Of a stretch of DNA of 64,000 nucleotides, positions 1 to 8,679 are shown piece by piece (position 1 is the first letter of the stretch; the number at the start of each line of letters is the position of its first letter). The DNA is from Nectonema munidae (Eukaryota > Nematomorpha > Nectonematoida > Nectonematidae). Under the pieces are notes generated by a model, which had not been told where the DNA came from, did no database searches, and saw only the letters and a list, made by a program, of their open reading frames with translations. The position numbers and the translations under genes were made by a program. The stretch spans positions 471,024 through 535,023 of the forward strand of contig JAUIRK010000370.1 in assembly GCA_030549495.1 (NCBI GenBank). The letters are read 5' to 3'.

Positions 1-485
1 AACTTTATTTCTTATTTAACCCATTAAGTACCATAGAAATCAGACGATATCTAAAAAACGCAGACGATTTATATTCAAAGTCATTGAAAAAAGCAGACGA
101 AAATGAAATTACTTATGTTCCCAAATGGGAGCATTGGGACTTAATGGGTTAAATGATAAACTTAAAATTGCATCCTGGTTTGCGTTTTTATGCACGAAAA
201 GCTTTGAAATACTAAAAAATATCTGATTACTACATTTTATTAAATATCCACTCCAAAACAAACTCCTATACCTTTAAAATTTGTGATTTCTGATTCGCAA
301 CTCTGGTAATTATATCATATTTAAGGGAAATTCCTACATTTCAGCATTTTCAAGTCTTAGCAAACGTAGGTAACTAGCCCCAACTACACTTCCATTTAAA
401 TAGAGTGAAGAAAAGGCCTAAAGCATTCATCCCAGAAGGCGTAGGAATAAAGGACACAAAGAAAAGGTATAGAATAAAAACTAAC
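1..485 (-). other. KDEL receptor intron 3 (partial)
   Basis: AT-rich sequence after the exon 3 donor. I found no match to the expected next exon (a GEAE...HYLFALG-like segment) on the minus strand. The only recognised content is the 129-bp miniature transposon at 20-148. Confidence 0.6.
20..148. mobile_element. 129-bp piggyBac-like miniature element, copy 1
   Basis: Terminal inverted repeats begin CCCATTAAGTACC and end GGGACTTAATGGG, flanked on both sides by TTAA (16-19 and 149-152), the target used by piggyBac-type elements. There is no coding capacity. A second copy of the same length lies inverted at 3372-3500. The piggyBac assignment rests on the TTAA target and CCC termini only. Confidence 0.7.
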
Positions 486-666
486 CCGTTTTGCTAATTA
501 AAAATAATTGTGGCATAATAGCAACTGCTTCAAGATAAATGGAAAAGGTCCACAAAACCTCAGTCAATGTAAAAGCATGATTAATTAAAATTGATAAAAG
601 AGCTGCTGCGATGATCAAGAATTCAAAGCGGAAGGAATCTGAACTTTTCTGATAGGTTGGCTTAAA
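486..666 (-). CDS. KDELR: KDEL receptor, coding exon 3 (residues 82-142, partial codon)
   Basis: This exon follows acceptor AG at 668-667 and reads [17 protein letters not shown], then a variable helix and [20 protein letters not shown], then [20 protein letters not shown]. It is colinear and gap-free with vertebrate and fly receptors over 60 residues. Glu117, Trp120 and Glu127, which line the binding pocket, are kept. Departures from an otherwise very conserved family are the loop QKSSD in place of DGNHD, NHAF in place of NHDF, and LEAVAIM in place of LESVAIL. The exon is 181 bp and ends after the first base of codon 142 at a GTTAG donor (485 downward). The final exon(s), coding for roughly 70 more residues including Arg159 and the C-terminal lysine COPI signal, are not found in 1-484 and must lie left of the window. 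The sequence looks functional rather than decayed, with no stops or frame breaks in 141 codons. Confidence 0.92.
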
Positions 667-719
667 CTTAAAAAGACATTAAAAGTTATAAAAAATAACG
701 ATTGTGAAGAAATAGTTAC

Positions 720-871
720 TTTAAAGAATATCAAATACAGCGTTAGATAGGATGCAAGAATAAAAACAATTTTCATCACAGAGTTATAAACTGAAACAAA
801 GTGCGTAAACAGATCCAGATATCGTGCTGTATACGTGATTGCGAAGAGAATTTGCGACTTTCCTGAAATTC
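720..871 (-). CDS. KDELR: KDEL receptor, coding exon 2 (residues 31-81)
   Basis: This exon continues the KDEL receptor. It follows a pyrimidine-rich acceptor ending in AG at 873-872 and completes Gly31. It reads [20 protein letters not shown], then [17 protein letters not shown] and a hydrophobic segment ending LIFFK. GISGKSQ and ARYLDLF are family hallmarks, and Arg47 (ligand carboxylate contact in the known structure) and Asp50 are both present. It covers helices 2-3. The exon is 152 bp and ends on a codon boundary at a GTAAC donor (719 downward). The alignment to animal KDEL receptors has no gaps. Intron 1 before it is 2963 bp; intron 2 after it is only 53 bp. A naive open frame would run on through the acceptor and donor, but the family similarity stops exactly at these sites. 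Confidence 0.93.
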
Positions 872-966
872 CTAAAAGAAAATATTTGAGGAATATTAAC
901 AATTTCCTATTTAATCCAAAGATATAACAAATTTAATATTACATATATGCTTAAATATGATATATA

Positions 967-1433
967 CAGCAGAACCTCGAGTATGCGAACAATTGACATG
1001 TCTCGAAAAATTTCTTTTAGATCTTGAAGAAAGCGTGAACTTTTTTAAGTGTCCCCCACACCTAATAGAAAAATTCTATCAGATAATTCATTTATATTAG
1101 AAAAACAAATTTATCTTTTATATCAAGACTTGGCTCTGCTGCAGTTACTCCACGTTTATCGGAAGAAAATGGGATCGGGCGATCTACTATGACCGATAAT
1201 AAAAATGAAAGAATCTACAGTAATTAGGTCCACTTTCGGATATCAAGTCATTGCTTCGTAATAAACATGTCTGTTTACACAACTAAGAAAGAATTAACAT
1301 CTATAGCGCTATTGTTGGAACTAGATTCTTGGCCTGCTCACAGCGCAAACAGAGTTCACTTTTTTCACATATCCGAACAATCGGCATGCAAACATATAGC
1401 TTGTGCCCGGGTATGTCCAAATATGCAAGGTTG
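967..1433. mobile_element. Pogo/Tigger-like miniature element, degenerate
   Basis: The left end reads CAGCAGAACCTCGAGTATGC, close in style to Tigger/pogo termini. The right end, read in reverse complement, begins CAACCTTGCATATTTGG. About 13 of 19 positions match after a 4-base gap. Both ends sit against TA (965-966 and 1434-1435), the pogo target. There is no coding sequence. It is old and diverged, and boundaries are good to a few bases. Confidence 0.5.
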
Positions 1434-2289
1434 TATATAAAAAAGAATTCCTAAAACAAGTTCAAAAATGAAATTATTGTTATATTGCTTTAAAAACTAA
1501 GCACAAGAGAATACAAAAACAATAAATCTATTCTGTAGCTAATGTGTTCATAATGAAGGAAATGTCTAAAGATGTGTGCACAAAAGTTGCGCTAATGCTC
1601 TGGAGTAAAATGGGTAATGTTGCATTTTTACTATTTTATTAATATTTATTTTAATAAGATTCCGTTGTTATCTTTACTTTTCTTTGAAGGAGGCAAGATT
1701 TAATCAAAAATTATGAAACGGGTTTGTTTTAGGTGTTAATCACTACTTCTAATATAATATTAAAGTTATATTTTTTCTCTTCTGTTACCTAAAATTTTAA
1801 ATCAAAAAATTAATTTTATCTTTGCTTCTAATTTATTCAAAGGAGGGTTATTTCAAATTAGAAGCGTTTCATTCACTCTCTCCATATTATACGTTTGAAA
1901 AAGTGAAAGAAAAACCAATGTCTTGATGGTCCTTCATTTGTTCAAAATTTAAAAGAGAGTTTAATTCAAATTATTTAATATTAATATTATACAAGTGCAT
2001 GAAATTTTTCTATCGAAGGTACCTACTAAATCAAATGAGGTTTCAAAGTGAAATAAGAATGATTCTCATGGTTTCTTAAGAAACTCAACAAAATATATTT
2101 TATGGCCAATAACTGTGAAAAACTCTACCTGTAAATTTACGACTTCAAAATTTAACGAAATTCAAAAAGTTAAAACTATTTATTCTTTAGTATACATTTC
2201 TTATAAGTGTTATAATGTGCATGTACGAATTTTTAACTGTAATTTTTGAATTTAAAAATCCTTTTGTCTTCCAATAGCAGTACCAATAT

Positions 2290-2560
2290 GCAACTTCGAC
2301 TCCCACTCCTACATTTACAAAAATTCTACTCCGACTCCAAGTACTTAAAAAAACTACGACTGCAAATGCACGATAACTCCCCACTTCCAACTTTGACTAA
2401 AAAGAGCTACTCAACATACTTACAAAAATAAAACTTTTTTCATTATATAAAATACCTAATAAAATTATTTAAAACCCGACTCTGACTTCTAAATTTTATT
2501 AGATGCAGACTCCAACTCCTACTTCTTTAAAATCGCCAACTCTAACGACTTCGACTCAGC
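2290..2560. repeat. Degenerate ACTCC/CGACTC-rich repeat tract
   Basis: Two clusters (about 2295-2400 and 2478-2560) are built from recurring ACTCC, CGACTC and CCAACTCC-like hexamers separated by AT-rich sequence. It resembles a decayed simple hexamer repeat or part of a dispersed repeat. No open frame here looks like a protein. Confidence 0.45.
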
Positions 2561-2884
2561 AACCCTGGTTACCATCAAATGAATCGCTTGACAGTATAGC
2601 CTAGTTGATGTATTTGTGCATTAAATAAAAAAATAATAAAATTGTTCTTAAAGACTATAAAAATTTGAGTATCCCAATATTAACTTTATAAAAATAATAA
2701 ATTGAATGATTTCTTTTAAAATTTATTACCTAAGGAAATGTTTAGTTGACAAATCTTTATTAAAAAGAATATTTCGACTCTATGAATCTTTTTCAGCTTA
2801 AGGCAAGATATGGAGGGAATGGCTTTATTATACTTATGCATTTGGCTTTTCATCATCATAAGAAAAACTCTTTCCACTGACAGC

Positions 2885-3036
2885 CAGTGGCGTGGCCAAA
2901 AAATGGAAGTTGGGGGGCATGCAAGGAATTTAGGGGGGCAAAAATATTGGAAATAAAATTATTTGGGGGGGGGGGCAGAAAAGGTATTTGGGGGAGCACT
3001 GCCCTCTTGCCCCCCCCCCTTCTGGCTACGCAACTG
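2885..3036. mobile_element. hAT-type miniature element with perfect 8-bp target duplication
   Basis: The termini are CAGTGGCGTGGCCA at 2885 and, in reverse complement, CAGTTGCGTAGCCA ending at 3036 (12 of 14 identical). This is the CAGTGGCGTA-type end common in hAT elements. It is flanked by an exact direct repeat CTGACAGC at 2877-2884 and 3037-3044; 8 bp is the hAT hallmark. The 152-bp interior has long G and C runs that could pair. It is non-autonomous. Confidence 0.8.
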
Positions 3037-3371
3037 CTGACAGCGGTTCGTTTCTAACTAGAATTCAAATGTCTACTAGATTACAATAAAGTAAACCACT
3101 TATTAATCTTTTAAACTACCTATCTTCATGAAGTTAGTACTTTTTTTCAAGCTAGATAATTAGCCTTATGTGTGCATGTATTTGTATTAGAAATTTGAGG
3201 AGTGAAAATGGCTAATAAATTTGCCCAGAAGCTATTCTAGAAAAATGAATTTATTTATTTTTTTCAATAAAATTTTAGTACCAACCGATCCCTAATAACA
3301 ATAAAATCGTTCATTTATTAATAAATTATCAAATCTCTAATGAGAATTAAAGAAAAAAAATATTGTTTTAA

Positions 3372-3500
3372 CCCATTTACGACCAATGTTCCTATTTTGG
3401 AACATAAGTAATTTCATCTTTGTCTACTTTTTTCAATGACTTTGAATATAAATCGTGTGCGTTTTTTAGATATCGTCTGCTTTGCTTAGTCTTAAATGGG
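3372..3500. mobile_element. 129-bp piggyBac-like miniature element, copy 2 (inverted)
   Basis: This is the reverse complement of the element at 20-148, with exactly the same length. Most of the interior is alignable base for base, for example GGAACATAAGTAATTTCAT near the left end and the shared TTTTTTCAATGACTTTGAA. The left flank is TTAA (3368-3371); the right flank has decayed to TAGA. It is more diverged at its ends than copy 1. Confidence 0.7.
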
Positions 3501-3834
3501 TAGACTATACATAACAATTTATTTATAACAAAATTAATCTAAATAAATTCAAATTTTAAATAAAAATTATCAAAGCTTGAAATATGGTTATTATCCTATA
3601 TATATATTTTATTTATATCCTAAAAGTAATTGAAATCTGATTTAGAATCTTTGTTTAACAAGGATTTAATATGTCAAAGAGGACTAGGACTACGTTAGAG
3701 ATGAAAAAAATAAAACCATTACTAGCAAGCATAATTTAGCTCTTTTCATCTTTTAAATGAAGAAATTCTATACATAGATTAGGTTTCAATCATATTTATT
3801 ATCGCAATCAACATTCATAAAAACCAAAAAATAC

Positions 3835-3925
3835 CTGAAACTGAACGTGATGTCCATATTTTCAAAATTAAAATTAGAATTGCAAATAAATGACATAAGT
3901 CACCAGCAAGTCTAAATATATTCAT
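3835..3925 (-). CDS. KDELR: KDEL receptor, coding exon 1 (residues 1-30)
   Basis: ER lumen protein-retaining receptor: a seven-helix membrane protein of the Golgi and intermediate compartment that binds C-terminal KDEL/HDEL signals and returns escaped ER chaperones through COPI vesicles. This exon starts at the ATG at 3925-3923 and reads MNIFRLAGDL, then CHLFAILILILKIWTSRS. It matches the family N-terminus residue for residue in spacing (known form MNIFRLTGDLSHLAAI...KIWKTRSC). Arg5 and His12, both near the ligand pocket in the known structure, are kept; Ser11 is Cys and the end of the helix is altered. The exon is 91 bp (30 codons plus one base) and ends at a GT donor (3834-3833). The phase fits exon 2, where the split codon makes Gly31. 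It is the first of three exons seen here, so the gene is complete at its 5' coding end. Family and start are secure; which paralogue it is remains open. Confidence 0.9.
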
Positions 3926-3938
3926 AGTTTCCAAATAA

Positions 3939-3946
3939 CCACGTGG
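3939..3946. promoter_or_regulatory. CCACGTGG palindrome just upstream of the KDEL receptor start
   Basis: A perfect 8-bp palindrome containing CACGTG/ACGTG lies 14-21 nt before the ATG. ACGTG is the core of XBP1/ATF6-type unfolded-protein-response elements and of E-boxes, and KDEL receptors are known stress-induced genes. A CCAA lies 4 bases to its left on the plus strand, but the classical CCAAT-N9-CCACG spacing is not met. It may simply be 5' UTR. Confidence 0.3.
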
Positions 3947-4335
3947 CTGGATGAGGCAGAAGAAGAAAGTTGAAAAATTAAAAAGTAAATTTAAAAATGT
4001 TTGTTTGTTTTACACTCTAGATTTATTTTAAAAAACAAAATTTATATTAAATAAAGAAAATACTTTACTAATTCTTGTTTCATAAAATTAAAAAATAAGT
4101 TTTAAAATTTTCATTGGTAATATTTAAAAATATTTTCTGATTTTTTTTCTAAATTATTTTAATCTTTGTATTGAACGTCACATTTTTCCTCATTTCTTCA
4201 AGTTGTCAAAGTCAAATTATAGACACATAAGCATAATAAGCAATATTTCTAAAATAGTAAAAATTTATAAATTAATTTTACATACATTATGCAATACGAT
4301 ATTTTATAAATGAAGTTTCATCTTCACTTAATAAT
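3947..4335. other. Intergenic AT-rich stretch upstream of KDEL receptor
   Basis: This should hold the promoter and 5' UTR of the minus-strand receptor gene. It is very AT-rich with several A/T runs. I see no convincing TATA/initiator pair or further exon. Confidence 0.4.
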
Positions 4336-4710
4336 ATAGCACTGTTCATAAATCTTCCCAAGGCTTTGGATAGTATTTCTAATGATATTTTAACAACCAG
4401 ATTAATACTTCTTGGATTTTTAATCAAGAGAAATACTTTTTTGAAATTATACTTAATTAATCCTCGCCAGAGAGTTGAAATTTATGGTGAGTCTTATGAA
4501 TGCACTATTTCTAGACGAGAACCTCAAGGATCAACCCTCCTTAAATGAAATAAAAATACGCAATTTTTTTTACAGACCACATCACCCTCATTGCTCCAAT
4601 CTCTAATATGAAAGCTCCTAACTCTTCAATATTAGAGGCATTGTCAATAATTAGAATCAGAAAGGCATATTGGACGAGGATTTTCAAGGGTCACATAAAT
4701 TTACGATTTT
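4336..4710 (+). pseudogene. LINE reverse transcriptase fragment, decayed
   Basis: One frame reads ALFINLPKALDSISNDIL and continues to RQRVEIYGESYE and REPQGSTLL. This matches the non-LTR retrotransposon pattern of a KAFDSVSHDIL motif, then RxQRV, then GVPQGSVL. In another frame from about 4572, TDHITLIAPISN corresponds to the catalytic YADD box followed by DITLIA, with the second catalytic Asp replaced by His. The two parts are in different frames, so at least one frameshift separates them; a stop follows PQGSTLLK. It covers only palm motifs 3-5; both ends are missing. It is the same strand as the LINE 3' end at 5400-6291 but separated from it by transposase sequence, so it may be another copy. 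Confidence 0.7.
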
Positions 4711-4844
4711 TCAACATTTTATCTAACAACTAAATGAACATAAAATTATATTCTCATGAGCAATATTATTTGTACTGCTACAATTCAAAAAATGTTATTA
4801 ACGTTAAATTGTATAGAAAAAAAATTTATTAACGTTAACTTATC

Positions 4845-5358
4845 CATCATAGACAACAAGATCATATAATTGTTCAATTAATTCAAGCCCTTCTGGGTTA
4901 ACTTTTCCTTCTCCTTGATTTACCTAGGCTTTACAGAATCGCTCACAATAAACATCATGCCTTGCAATATGCCAATTTCTGTAATCATTAGAAAAGCCAG
5001 AATATTCAATGCTGTTAGAAATATTTGTCAAAGTCATCGCCTGCCACGCATCTCGAAACCACGATCCCAGTTATTGATGTTTCTGAAGGCTTTGGATTTC
5101 CATTTCTTGTATAATGGATAGCATCAGAGTTCTTCCAAGCATTAGTTGTGCATTCTACTCGATCTTTTAGTTCACGAAAAACCCCAATATCACCAGCTTG
5201 AAGGTATGCTGTAACCACCAGGAATTACAATGAGCTCAATATTTCTTTATCTACAATGCTCTTGGATGAGTTTTGAGATATGAGCACGACAACTATCCTA
5301 CACATTACATTTTCCGGTTCGAATATCCACAATAGGAAATACTGCATCAATCCATTTA
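4845..5358 (-). pseudogene. Pogo/Tigger-like transposase, C-terminal half, decayed
   Basis: Read on the minus strand from 5358: KWIDAVFPIVDIRTGKC, then DSCRAHISKLIQEHC, RNIELIVIPGG, then YLQAGDIGVFRELKD and AWKNSDAIHYTRNGNPKPSE. This is the later part of a pogo/Tigger DDE domain: the second acidic residue is in DSCRAH and the third in QAGD. The sequence goes on as NSIEYSGFSNDY, WHIARHDVYCERFCKA and ends VVYDG near 4845. At least two in-frame stops and two frame changes are present. It is the missing half of the fragment at 6435-6947; the two are separated by about 1.1 kb that includes a LINE end. Confidence 0.75.
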
Positions 5359-5399
5359 TAATAATAAGTTTAATAACACAAAATAATTTTTTTTATTTA

Positions 5400-6291
5400 T
5401 TTATTATTCAGTTATATATATTCTCCCCGATTCACTGTGACTAATCAAATCAATAAAGCTCATAGACTAATCAAATCTCGGAACTTTTCAATTGCTGAAA
5501 TTTTCAATCTCTATTTAGACCTATTTGATTACTTTTCCATCCGATTAATTTGGTTTCCAAGTCATAGTGGAATTTTTGGTAATGAATTTGTAGATAATCT
5601 TGCTAAATCAGCTCTAAACACACCAGGCAGTACCCATCTCTTATCGACTAAATCCTTGAAAAACTATATTCGAACAAAAGTTCTGGGTTCGAGAGTGGGA
5701 AATGAGCAAAACTTGTAAGTATCCTTTTATCGATTTGATAAGCTTTAAGCATAAGTTGAAAAAATACAAAGTCATTGCAATTCCACCAGTAGTATTAAGA
5801 TGGTTTTCTGGTATTTGCACATGCAAAAAGTTTCCGCCCATAATAAGTAAATCCGAAGATGCGATATGCCGCTTTTGCAAAGATTTGGAAACCCTAGAAC
5901 ACCTCTTGTTTCTTTGTTCAACAACTTCTATTTTAACAGAACGATTCAATGTCTCTCTCATCAAAAATGGCGATTTCCCTTTAACTTCACTAGTAGAAAT
6001 TTGTAATAGACCCTTTTGATAACTCGATTTGCATCATTACTTAAGTCAATAGAACTAATTTTGACGTACAATCCACCTTAGTTTATCAATTTTGCTTCTC
6101 ACCTAAGCATGTTCCTTCTTTACATTCTTATGTTTCTACCTTTAGCAATTCTTTACTTTCTATACACTTTTTACCCTTTTAACGTGACAACGACTTTAAC
6201 CATTCTGTTTCAACCCATTTAAGCACAATTGCCAGTTTTTGGACCTTCAGGTCTACAAGCTGCGTCAACTACAACAAACAAACAAAACAAA
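5400..6291 (+). pseudogene. LINE 3' end: RNase H and C-terminal CCHC motif
   Basis: The first frame (to 5718) reads IRLIWFPSHSGIFGNEFVDN then LAKSAL, the C-terminal part of an RNase H domain (WxPSHSGIxGNExAD). The next frame (5702-6019) has AIPPVVLRWFSGICTCKK and the zinc-knuckle-like CRFCKDLETLEHLLFLC (C-x2-C-x7-H-x4-C) usual at the end of I/Jockey-group LINEs. A frameshift near 5690-5700 separates them. After the stop at 6019 comes about 250 bp of 3' UTR ending in a CAAA-rich tail at about 6271-6291. It is strongly 5'-truncated, as is usual for LINEs, and sits inside the split Tigger-like transposase. Not functional. Confidence 0.75.
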
Positions 6292-6434
6292 TATTTTTTT
6301 AATTTAAATAATTACTTGGCAAAAAAATGGGAGACATAAAAATATATAATAATACTCTATTACCAGCCCTCGTTAAAGCTTAAATATCTGTGTATCTTTT
6401 TATTTTAAGTATTTATTTAATATTATTTTTAATT

Positions 6435-6947
6435 TCAATTTCTTGTTTGTATATAAAGAACATATTTGGGTGTATTTGGGTAAAAAGTCCTACCATTAAT
6501 CAACAATTGTGAATTAACACATGTTATTTCTTGCATTGCTGATAGAAGAAGTCCAGTAAGCCGCGTGATATTGTATCTCTGTTCCCCTTTATGTATCAGA
6601 AGAGGTGCTGCTTTTCGACCATTTGCCCAAAAAGCAACACATAATTTTATTCTCATCGAAGCGAAACCAGTAGATCAAATAATGACATGATGATTTCCTT
6701 TAAAATCGATTATTTGACTACGAAAATCATCAAAATATACAGATCTTTCATCCATCAATAGTATTAATTCTTCTTTAATAAATGTCTTTCGACTTTGCAG
6801 ATAAACCATGTAGTCAACTGTTCTTTGAATAAACTGATCATCTGTGAGTGTTGTCAAATTTGTGATTCGACGAAGTGAAAGTTTGAATCGTTGCATGAAG
6901 GAAGTGCACCATGTACTAGAGGCCTTAACGCTATTAGTGCTGGGCAA
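6435..6947 (-). pseudogene. Pogo/Tigger-like transposase, N-terminal half, decayed
   Basis: From 6947 on the minus strand: MPSTNSVKASSTWCTSFMQR, then FKLSLRRITNLTTLTDDQ, which is the end of a CENP-B/HTH DNA-binding domain. Then ILLMDERSVYFDD gives the first catalytic Asp (residue 66, about 6752-6750). The frame is broken by one TGA at 6677-6675 and resumes in frame with STGFASMRIKLCV, FWANGRKAAPLLIHKGE and ITCVNSQLLIN. Family similarity ends at about 6490, where the reading frame passes into unrelated AT-rich sequence. The TGA sits where relatives carry Arg, consistent with a CGA to TGA transition. The N-terminal HTH is largely missing. Confidence 0.75.
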
Positions 6948-6967
6948 AATTTGTCCGCTTAAGTGCT

Positions 6968-6988
6968 GGGGGGCGTAAAGTGCCCCCC
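6968..6988. other. G7/C7 hairpin
   Basis: GGGGGGC, a 7-base loop GTAAAGT, and GCCCCCC form a perfect inverted repeat just upstream of the transposase fragment, followed by more C residues. It resembles the G-run/C-run interior of the hAT miniature element at 2885-3036 and may be a remnant of a similar element. Confidence 0.4.
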
Positions 6989-7019
6989 CCCCTATTTTTC
7001 TCAGATATTAATAAGTTTC

Positions 7020-7600
7020 TATAAATATTTTTAATGTTACATATATATTTCAACTATGCTGAATTCAGTGGTGATGTCCATTTTTTATCAAAATCAATCA
7101 AACCTGTCAAAAAATTGATTTATATATGACAGCTCATCTTAAAAAGAAACTTTTTATCTAAGTAATAATATAATGTTTTTTACACATATATACCCATTTT
7201 TAAGCATGCGTAATTCAGTGGTGATATTCAATTTTTTTTATAAAAATCAATCAAAACTGTCAAAAAATTTATTTATCCCAAAAAGAAAGGATCAGGCACG
7301 GTTTTTTGAATTAGAGAATTACATTTAATAGAAAGTATAGGGAGGTGATGAAGTTTACCGTGTATGGCATTTTACACACATATACCAATTTTCAAGTAGG
7401 CTGGGTTTACTGGTTATATTCCAACCTGACAAAATAATTTAAATATGACAGCCCATGTCAAAATTAAAATTTTTATTCTTTTAAAGTTTTTTTATACATT
7501 TCAAGTATGCAGAATTTAATGGTGATGTTCATTTTTTATGAAATCAATAAAACCTATCAAAAAATCGATTAAACCTGTAAATCAATATCAAATATATAAA
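7020..7600. repeat. Diverged tandem repeat, about four copies of 110-190 bp
   Basis: The motif TATGCTGAATTCAGTGGTGA, followed by ATGTCCATTTTTTAT and then AATCAATCAAACCTGTCAAA, recurs with changes at about 7055, 7205, 7396 and 7506. Each copy ends near an ATATGACAGCYCAT-like segment or a decayed version of it. Spacings of 150, 191 and 110 bp show internal indels. It has no similarity to the other two tandem families in the window. Confidence 0.7.
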
Positions 7601-8679
7601 CATAAAAATAACTTCTACTTGCAGTATTTCTCTGGTAATTATTTTCTTAATTTATTTAATAAACCAACTTTAGGTGTTTAATTCACTCAAAATATTTCAT
7701 TCTACAGTAACTTATGTAACTCGATAGGACCTCCATCTTTTTGGCTACAAATTCGTTATCGGCTCGTAGTCTCTACGTCATATTATAATTTACAGTATGT
7801 AATTTTGGTATTCATTCTATGATGATCGTTCCTTGGTAGCTCTTTTTTCATTAGAAATTTATATTCTTCAATGTGTGTTCGAAAATTTTTTTATAAGGAT
7901 AAAATTACTTTTTTCCTCTCTCAAAGCATTCTGATTAAAGAATCTTCTTGATGATCTTAGACTTTTTTATCAGTATCGTGTATTTTATTATCAGGCCTGA
8001 ATATTTTTCAACCAATCTCATTTCAAAGGTTTTTTTCTGATGAATCATTCGTGATTTTCATTGTTCAATTACAAAAAGTTGTCCAAGTTCTTCATCTAAA
8101 AAATTATTTCTTTGACGCAAAAGGAAAAAGATGGACAAATTCAATTTAAATTAAAAATATCTTGATAGTTACTAAATTCTCAAATATTGGCATCTGTGGC
8201 ATTTTTGATAAATCTGACCTATTCTAAATTTTCAGATTTCCTACCCATCTTAGCTAAATGTTAATTATAATCCTAGATGATAAGCTATAGATTTAAATAT
8301 TTTTCATTTGTAAGAGAGAAACTTATTTTTCAGTCAAAATCTTTTTTGAAGCATCTAATATTATATAATTAAACCACTTCCTAGTTCATTAGAACATTGT
8401 AGAACTTCCATTTAGTCAAGATACATATTTTTTTAATTATTTGTTTTGATCACATGTTCTCTTTTCAATTAGTTTTCAACTTGGTTCCTTCTCTCATACA
8501 AATTTTCAAAAGATTTTATAATATACGTTTTATTTTTTTTAATAAATATTTAATACTCAAGATGATTGTAGAAAGTATTATAAGCCAAAATATACAAAAA
8601 AAAGTATATTTTTACTATATACCTAATATGCAGCCATTTTTTGAAATTTTTTTACAAAACTGATTTTCTGGCATACATT
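7601..8679. other. AT-rich intergenic stretch, nothing recognised
   Basis: About 1.1 kb of low-complexity AT-rich sequence with short open frames of random composition. No exon-like similarity, inverted termini or tandem structure was found. Confidence 0.5.

Larger units (their letters stand above)
872..3834 (-). other. KDEL receptor intron 1, transposon-rich
   Basis: Bounded by a GTATTT donor at 3834 and a TTTTCTTTTAG acceptor at 872. The phase matches on both sides (phase 1, Gly31). It holds four repeats listed separately (967-1433, about 2290-2560, 2885-3036, 3372-3500). The remaining stretches 1434-2289, 2561-2884, 3037-3371 and 3501-3834 are plain AT-rich sequence in which I see nothing. 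Confidence 0.8.

Noticed and set aside
615-902. A single 95-codon minus-strand protein at this position
   Set aside because: Family similarity shows it is exon 2 of the KDEL receptor read through its acceptor and donor; the ends are intron sequence.
2187-2431. Overlapping 67- and 61-codon frames on opposite strands
   Set aside because: They lie in the ACTCC-rich repeat and receptor intron; the composition is that of the hexamer repeat.
5641-5964. 107-codon minus-strand open frame
   Set aside because: It is antisense to the LINE RNase H/CCHC region, which has clear family motifs on the plus strand.
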